The position numbers were made by a program, and so were the translations under genes. 8,112 nucleotides of DNA, from contig NZ_JAYFQK010000019.1 in the NCBI RefSeq assembly GCF_034927245.1, forward strand, positions 1-8,112, given 5' to 3'. The notes beneath the pieces are model-generated. The model did not search any database. It was given only the letters and a program-made list of their open reading frames with translations, and was not told where the DNA came from. This document shows positions 4,000 to 8,112 of the stretch, in pieces. The DNA is from Desulfitobacterium_A sp034927245 (GTDB lineage Bacteria; Bacillota; Desulfitobacteriia; Desulfitobacteriales; Desulfitobacteriaceae). Every line of letters starts with the position of its first letter. Position 1 is the first letter of the stretch.

Positions 4000-5688
4000 T
4001 TGGCAGACGGACGCTTTATTAAAAAAAGATTAGGCGAAATTCTTGTTGAGGCAGGTAAACTAACGTCTGCAGAATTGGAAAAAGCGTTAGCGGAACAAAC
4101 CAAGACGAAGAAACATCTGGGAGAAGTCTTAGCTGAACTTCATTTTCTATCAGAAAATGAAATTTTAGATGCCCTTTCCAAACAACTATCCCTAGACAGA
4201 ATTGATCTGGAACGAGAATTTATTAATCCTGAGGTGGCCCGCTGCATTCCCCGAGAAGTTGCCAAGAAATATCATTTGATCCCTATTCGTGAAAATAATA
4301 ATAAGCTTATAGTTGCGATGAATGACCCTTTAAATATTTTTGCGATTGATGACATTACTTTTATAACGAAGAAAGCAGTTCAGCCGTGTTTAGCCAATTA
4401 TGACGCCATCGAAAAAGCCATTGAGCAATATTTCAGTAAGCAGACGACCGATAAAGCGCTCGAAGATCTGAAAAACGAATATAAGGTTGAACTAGATGAC
4501 AGGATTGATCAGGCGGTCATCGATGAAATTCAAAGCGCACCGGCGGTAAGGCTGACTAATTCGATCATCAACCAGGCTATCACGAACAGCGCAAGCGATA
4601 TTCATATCGAACCATTTAAATACAATGTTAAAGTTCGTTATCGGGTCGACGGAGTACTCGTCGAAAGCATGGAGATTCCGAAAAGCCTATTTTCAGCAGT
4701 TTCGACGCGGATCAAAATTATGGCCGGAATGAACATCGCCGAAAAAAGGATTCCCCAGGATGGCCGGATTGAAATGGAGGTGAATGGGAACCGATATGAC
4801 TTTCGTGTTTCTTCCCTGCCCACTGTTTTTGGGGAAAAGATCGTTATCCGTATTTTGAATGGTGAGAGTGTGCTTTTCGACCGTAGCAAGCTTGACTTTA
4901 CTGAACATGAAAATTCTCTGATTGACAGTATTTTAAGTTCGCCGTACGGTATTATTCTTCTCACGGGGCCTACCGGAAGCGGTAAATCGACGACACTATA
5001 TACCATGCTGCAAGAATTAAATACTTCGGATAAGAATATTATTACTGTCGAGGACCCTGTTGAATATACGTTGCAAGGGATTAACCAAGTCCAAGTCAAT
5101 AACAAAGCGGGTCTGACATTTGCCTCAAGTTTACGAAGCATTCTAAGACAAGATCCCGATGTCGTTATGATCGGGGAGATAAGGGATGAAGAGACCGCCC
5201 ATATTGCGGTGCGGGCCGCGATTACCGGGCATTTGGTGTTATCGACGCTCCATACCAATGACGCACCAAGTACTTTGACACGGTTGATGGATATGGGGGT
5301 TGAATCCTATTTGGTGGCAGAATCCATCGTCGGTATTATTGGACAAAGACTTCTGCGCAGGCTGTGTCCGTTATGCAAAAAGGAATATATTCCGGGAGAT
5401 AGTGAAAAGAGGATTTTGCGCGAGGATAAGATTACCAGACTCTATCAGGCGACGGGTTGTCCCGCATGCCACAATACCGGATACAGGGGGCGTCTGGCGA
5501 TTCATGAGGTGATGGTTCTCAATAGCCAATTGCGCAGTTTGATTGAGAAAGGAAGCAATGCCGAGGAGTTAAGAAAAATGGCCCTTGAGAATGGAATGGT
5601 TCCGCTGTATGACAATTGCAAACAACTGGTCTTAAAGGGGGTGACGACCATCAGCGAGATGGTGAAAACAGTCTATGCCAGAGATTAA
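4000..5688 (+). CDS. pilB: PilB, type IV pilus assembly (extension) ATPase
   Basis: This cytoplasmic hexameric ATPase powers pilin polymerisation on the PilC platform. The 562-aa length is typical. Residues 10-33 and 39-62 form two 24-residue MshEN motifs (RLG...L..L..Q, then .LG...L..Q) separated by five residues, a c-di-GMP-binding signature. The central domain has SDIHIEP and IPQDGRI. Walker A is GPTGSGKST (323-331), the Asp box follows at DPVEY, Walker B is VVMIGEIRD (388-396), and the His box is HLVLSTLHTND. A zinc-binding pair of CxxC motifs lies at C456/C459 and C487/C490. The start is TTG; AGAAGGG (3981-3987) is 12 nt upstream and GAAGGA directly abuts the codon, so the start is slightly uncertain. 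An ATG at 3990 is followed at once by TGA. First gene of a three-gene operon. Confidence 0.95.
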   Translation: MADGRFIKKRLGEILVEAGKLTSAELEKALAEQTKTKKHLGEVLAELHFLSENEILDALSKQLSLDRIDLEREFINPEVARCIPREVAKKYHLIPIRENNNKLIVAMNDPLNIFAIDDITFITKKAVQPCLANYDAIEKAIEQYFSKQTTDKALEDLKNEYKVELDDRIDQAVIDEIQSAPAVRLTNSIINQAITNSASDIHIEPFKYNVKVRYRVDGVLVESMEIPKSLFSAVSTRIKIMAGMNIAEKRIPQDGRIEMEVNGNRYDFRVSSLPTVFGEKIVIRILNGESVLFDRSKLDFTEHENSLIDSILSSPYGIILLTGPTGSGKSTTLYTMLQELNTSDKNIITVEDPVEYTLQGINQVQVNNKAGLTFASSLRSILRQDPDVVMIGEIRDEETAHIAVRAAITGHLVLSTLHTNDAPSTLTRLMDMGVESYLVAESIVGIIGQRLLRRLCPLCKKEYIPGDSEKRILREDKITRLYQATGCPACHNTGYRGRLAIHEVMVLNSQLRSLIEKGSNAEELRKMALENGMVPLYDNCKQLVLKGVTTISEMVKTVYARD

Positions 5689-6757
5689 AACGAACGATTT
5701 AGACGCCATGCTTGAGTATGCCGTAAAAATGAAGGCAACGGACATCCATTTGACCGTTGGCAGTAAACCGATGCTGAGGCTGAGATCGTTGCTCCAGCCG
5801 CTGGAAAGCTCTCAGCCGATGTCGCAGGAAGATACGCGGGAGATTGCCGTTGCTTGCCTTGACGAAGAAAAATTAGCGGTTCTCAAGCAAAACGGCGTTG
5901 TCGATTCCTCATTCTCAAGAAACGGCTTAGGTCGTTTCCGGATTAATATTTATAAACAGCGCGGAACATATGCCATCGCCATCCGGATTCAACCTTTTGT
6001 TATTCCAAAGTTTGATTCTTTGGGCTTGCCGCCGGTCATCAAGAATTTTGCCCGACTTAAAAAGGGACTTGTCCTCATTACCGGGGTTACTGGAAGCGGT
6101 AAATCCACCACCTTGGCGAGCTTGATTGACCTGATCAATGAAGAAAGACAGTGCCATGTGATTACGGTCGAAGATCCGATTGAGTATTTGCATAAACATA
6201 AACGAAGCATTGTCAATCAGCGTGAAATCGGTATGGACGCTCCTTCCTTTTCAGTCGCTCTGCGCTCGATTTTACGGGAAGATCCCGATGTCATTCTGAT
6301 CGGGGAGATGCGGGATATGGAGACGGTCGGCATTGCCCTAACAGCCGCCGAAACCGGGCATCTTGTCTTTTCAACCCTGCATACGGTGGGAGCGGCCAAA
6401 ACCGTGGACAGGATCATTGATAATTTTCCGCCGAACCAGCAAGACCAGATTCGCAGTCAACTGGCCACCGTGTTGGAAGGCGTTGTTTCCCAGCAGCTGG
6501 TACCAAGTGCTGATCGGAGCCGCTTGATTCCGGTTACTGAGGTGATGGTGGCGACGCCTGCGGTCAGGAATCTCATTCGCGAGGGAAAACCGCATATGTT
6601 AAATAGCATTATTCAGACGGGAGCGAATGAGGGAATGCATTCTCTCGATGCTAATCTGGCCGAGTTATGCTTCAAGGGTCTGATTGCGAAAGAAGAGGGT
6701 CTTTCCAGAGCTCAGGATAAGCAGTATTTCCAACAGTTGATCAATAAAAGGTGGTGA
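5675..6757 (+). CDS. pilT: PilT, type IV pilus retraction ATPase
   Basis: PilT is a cytoplasmic hexameric ATPase that drives pilus disassembly, giving twitching and DNA uptake in other species. The 360-aa length is standard. The N-terminal PAS-like domain contains KMKATDIHLTVGSKPMLR (18-35). Walker A is GVTGSGKST (137-145), the Asp box is ITVEDPIEYLH, Walker B is VILIGEMRD (206-214), and the His box is HLVFSTLHT. The PilT hallmark VRNLIREGK is present near residue 303. The zinc cysteines of PilB are absent, as expected for PilT. The ATG lies within the last codons of pilB (14-bp overlap) with no strong ribosome site, so translation is probably coupled. Confidence 0.95.
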   Translation: MPEIKTNDLDAMLEYAVKMKATDIHLTVGSKPMLRLRSLLQPLESSQPMSQEDTREIAVACLDEEKLAVLKQNGVVDSSFSRNGLGRFRINIYKQRGTYAIAIRIQPFVIPKFDSLGLPPVIKNFARLKKGLVLITGVTGSGKSTTLASLIDLINEERQCHVITVEDPIEYLHKHKRSIVNQREIGMDAPSFSVALRSILREDPDVILIGEMRDMETVGIALTAAETGHLVFSTLHTVGAAKTVDRIIDNFPPNQQDQIRSQLATVLEGVVSQQLVPSADRSRLIPVTEVMVATPAVRNLIREGKPHMLNSIIQTGANEGMHSLDANLAELCFKGLIAKEEGLSRAQDKQYFQQLINKRW

Positions 6758-6764
6758 GCGCAGA

Positions 6765-7967
6765 ATGCCTACATATGCCTATAAAGCTAAAAATTTAAAC
6801 GGGGAAGAGCTGTCCGGAACGTATGAAGTCACCGATGTGGATATGCTCACGGCCATGCTACAGGAGCAAGGCTACTTCCTCGTGGATGTGCAGCAGGAGG
6901 GCAAAGCGCTCGCCGTCGAGGATATTTTCCAACGCGTAACGATTAAGGATATTGCCCTTTTTTGCCGGCAGTATGCCGTGATCTTAAGCGCAGGGATCAC
7001 GATTGTGGATGGCATTGCGATTTTACGGGATCAAATTGAAAAGAAAAAATTCAAAGAGGTCCTGGAGGATGTTCATGAGGAACTGCAGCGCGGAAGAGTT
7101 CTTTCGGCAGCCTTGTCCGATCATAAGGATATCTTTCCCGAGTTTATGTTGAACATGATTCAGGTCGGGGAAGCGAGCGGAACGCTGGATGTGATCATGA
7201 ATCAACTGGCTGATTTTTATGAGAAAGAAAATAAGATCCGCCGCAAAATCCGTACGGCCTTGACCTACCCGCTTATTTTGCTCTTTCTGATCGTGGGCGT
7301 TGTCATTTTGCTGCTCGTCAAGGTATTGCCGACTTTTTCCGGGATCCTGCAGTCCATGGGTGGGGAGCTGCCGCTGATAACAAAGGTTTTGCTTGGCATT
7401 AGCAACTTTGTTAGTAGCCATCTGTTGATGCTGACGATGATAACCGTCTTCTTGATTGCCATTCTGTCTTATCTGGCTCAAAAGAGTGAAGTGAAATATT
7501 GGTTGGACTCCTTAAAGTTAAAACTCCCGCTGCTGCGGAAGCCGACGGTTAAGGTGATCACATCCCGGTTTGCCCGAAGCATGGGAATCCTACTGAGAAG
7601 CGGTATTCCGGTGATTACGGCGATTGAAATCATGAGCAATCTTTTAGGCAACCGGGTTGCTGAACATAAATTTATGGCTTGCTGTGAAGAGGTAAGGGAA
7701 GGGAAAGGGATTGCCGGACCGGTCAAAAGGGTCGGGCTTTTTCCGCCGCTTTTGATCCACATGATCGCCGTCGGCGAAACGACCGGCGAGCTGGACGAGA
7801 TGCTCACCCGAACAGCCGGATTTTTTGACGAGGAGGTGGAGGAAGCAATCGATAAACTGACGGCGGCTATTGAACCGGCCATGATCATCATCATGGCGGT
7901 GGTCGTCGGTTCCATCGTGGCGGCTATCATGCTGCCGATGGTCAGCATCATGAATGCGGTTCGTTAA
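6765..7967 (+). CDS. pilC: PilC, type IV pilus inner-membrane platform protein
   Basis: PilC (GspF family) is the membrane platform on which PilB and PilT act. The 400-aa protein has two repeated T2SSF domains, about 65-188 and 265-390. Each ends its conserved part with GEASGTLD (135-142) or GETTGELDEML (337-347). Three membrane segments are clear: about 169-188, 214-237 and 371-393. There is no signal peptide; the N-terminus MPTYAYKAKN is typical of the family. The start is supported by AGGTGG (6749-6754), ten nt upstream and inside the end of pilT; the genes are 7 bp apart. No terminator-like hairpin with a T-run follows directly, so the operon probably continues downstream. Confidence 0.96.
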   Translation: MPTYAYKAKNLNGEELSGTYEVTDVDMLTAMLQEQGYFLVDVQQEGKALAVEDIFQRVTIKDIALFCRQYAVILSAGITIVDGIAILRDQIEKKKFKEVLEDVHEELQRGRVLSAALSDHKDIFPEFMLNMIQVGEASGTLDVIMNQLADFYEKENKIRRKIRTALTYPLILLFLIVGVVILLLVKVLPTFSGILQSMGGELPLITKVLLGISNFVSSHLLMLTMITVFLIAILSYLAQKSEVKYWLDSLKLKLPLLRKPTVKVITSRFARSMGILLRSGIPVITAIEIMSNLLGNRVAEHKFMACCEEVREGKGIAGPVKRVGLFPPLLIHMIAVGETTGELDEMLTRTAGFFDEEVEEAIDKLTAAIEPAMIIIMAVVVGSIVAAIMLPMVSIMNAVR

Positions 7968-8051
7968 TTTTTAAATAGCCTCTCGGAATAAAAAGGGAGG
8001 AAATCTCCAAGATGGGATAAAGTCCCTGGGAATTACGATGAGCAAAAGGAG

Positions 8052-8112
8052 ATGAAGAACCCCACTCATAAAATGGGCATGCCAAAAAGGCCTAACCGCA
8101 CTCCTTTTTCAA
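8052..8112 (+). CDS. Possible start of a downstream ORF, truncated by the window
   Basis: From ATG 8052 an open frame (MKNPTHKMGMPKRPNRTPFS) runs off the end. AAAGGAG directly abuts the ATG, which is poor spacing. A pilin or other pilus gene is expected here from context, and a basic, Pro-containing start could be a long prepilin leader, but no hydrophobic FTLIEL-type segment is visible in the 20 residues. This is tentative. The 84 bp between pilC and this point contain AGGGAGG (7993-7999) but no other convincing gene. Confidence 0.25.
   Translation, partial: MKNPTHKMGMPKRPNRTPFS

Noticed and set aside
4638..5258. 206-aa reverse-strand ORF opposite pilB
   Set aside because: It is a shadow of the strongly conserved PilB ATPase frame; the antisense frames over pilT and pilC were dismissed for the same reason.
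8087..8110. AAAAAGG...CCTTTTT as an operon terminator
   Set aside because: It is a 7-bp A/T-rich stem with no separate T-run, and it may lie inside an open frame that continues past the window.

Overview
The window looks like chromosomal DNA of a Gram-positive, probably clostridial (Peptococcaceae-like) bacterium. This rests on moderate-to-low GC content, strong AGGAGG-type ribosome binding sites with frequent TTG/GTG starts, a bacterial 5S rRNA of about 117 nt, and a pilB-pilT-pilC gene order. The phylum is an inference; no 16S or 23S sequence is present.

Region 1 (1-235) is the tail of an rRNA operon: a short spacer, one intact 5S rRNA gene (59-177) and its hairpin terminator. Region 2 (about 250-3632) is a second 5S-like gene that is far from ordinary. 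Six blocks of 5S core sequence occur in the correct order and end at a second copy of the same terminator. They are separated by four inserts of about 73, 72, 73 and 133 nt, all rich in near-perfect hairpins. Five of these hairpins share a CGAAAA...TTTTCG base with variable but complementary tips. A 2,894-bp IS21-family element (316-3209) sits inside the first insert, flanked by a 7-bp duplication GCTTGGC. Removing the element and one duplication restores a perfect hairpin, TTCGGC-TTG-GCCGAA. The uninterrupted RNA would run about 446 nt from helix II to the 3' end. The 5' strand of helix I cannot be found, so I call it an expanded, now disrupted 5S rRNA gene and leave its former function open.

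The IS21 element reads leftward. It carries istA (DDE transposase), istB (AAA+ helper) and a third, unrecognised 140-aa gene starting on the base after the istB stop codon. It also has doubled TTGACCAC-type terminal repeats, an internal near-copy of one repeat at the istA/istB junction, and a long hairpin made of two inverted DnaA-box-like sequences near its left end.

Region 3 (3633-3999) is an AT-rich intergenic stretch with a plausible sigma-A promoter and small hairpins, but no recognised riboswitch. Region 4 (4000-7967) is a type IV pilus operon: pilB (extension ATPase with an N-terminal MshEN-type c-di-GMP-binding signature), pilT (retraction ATPase, overlapping pilB by 14 bp) and pilC (inner-membrane platform, 7 bp after pilT). 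PilB and PilT would drive pilin polymerisation and depolymerisation on the PilC platform. The pilin genes are not seen and probably lie downstream; a possible small ORF start at 8052 runs off the window.
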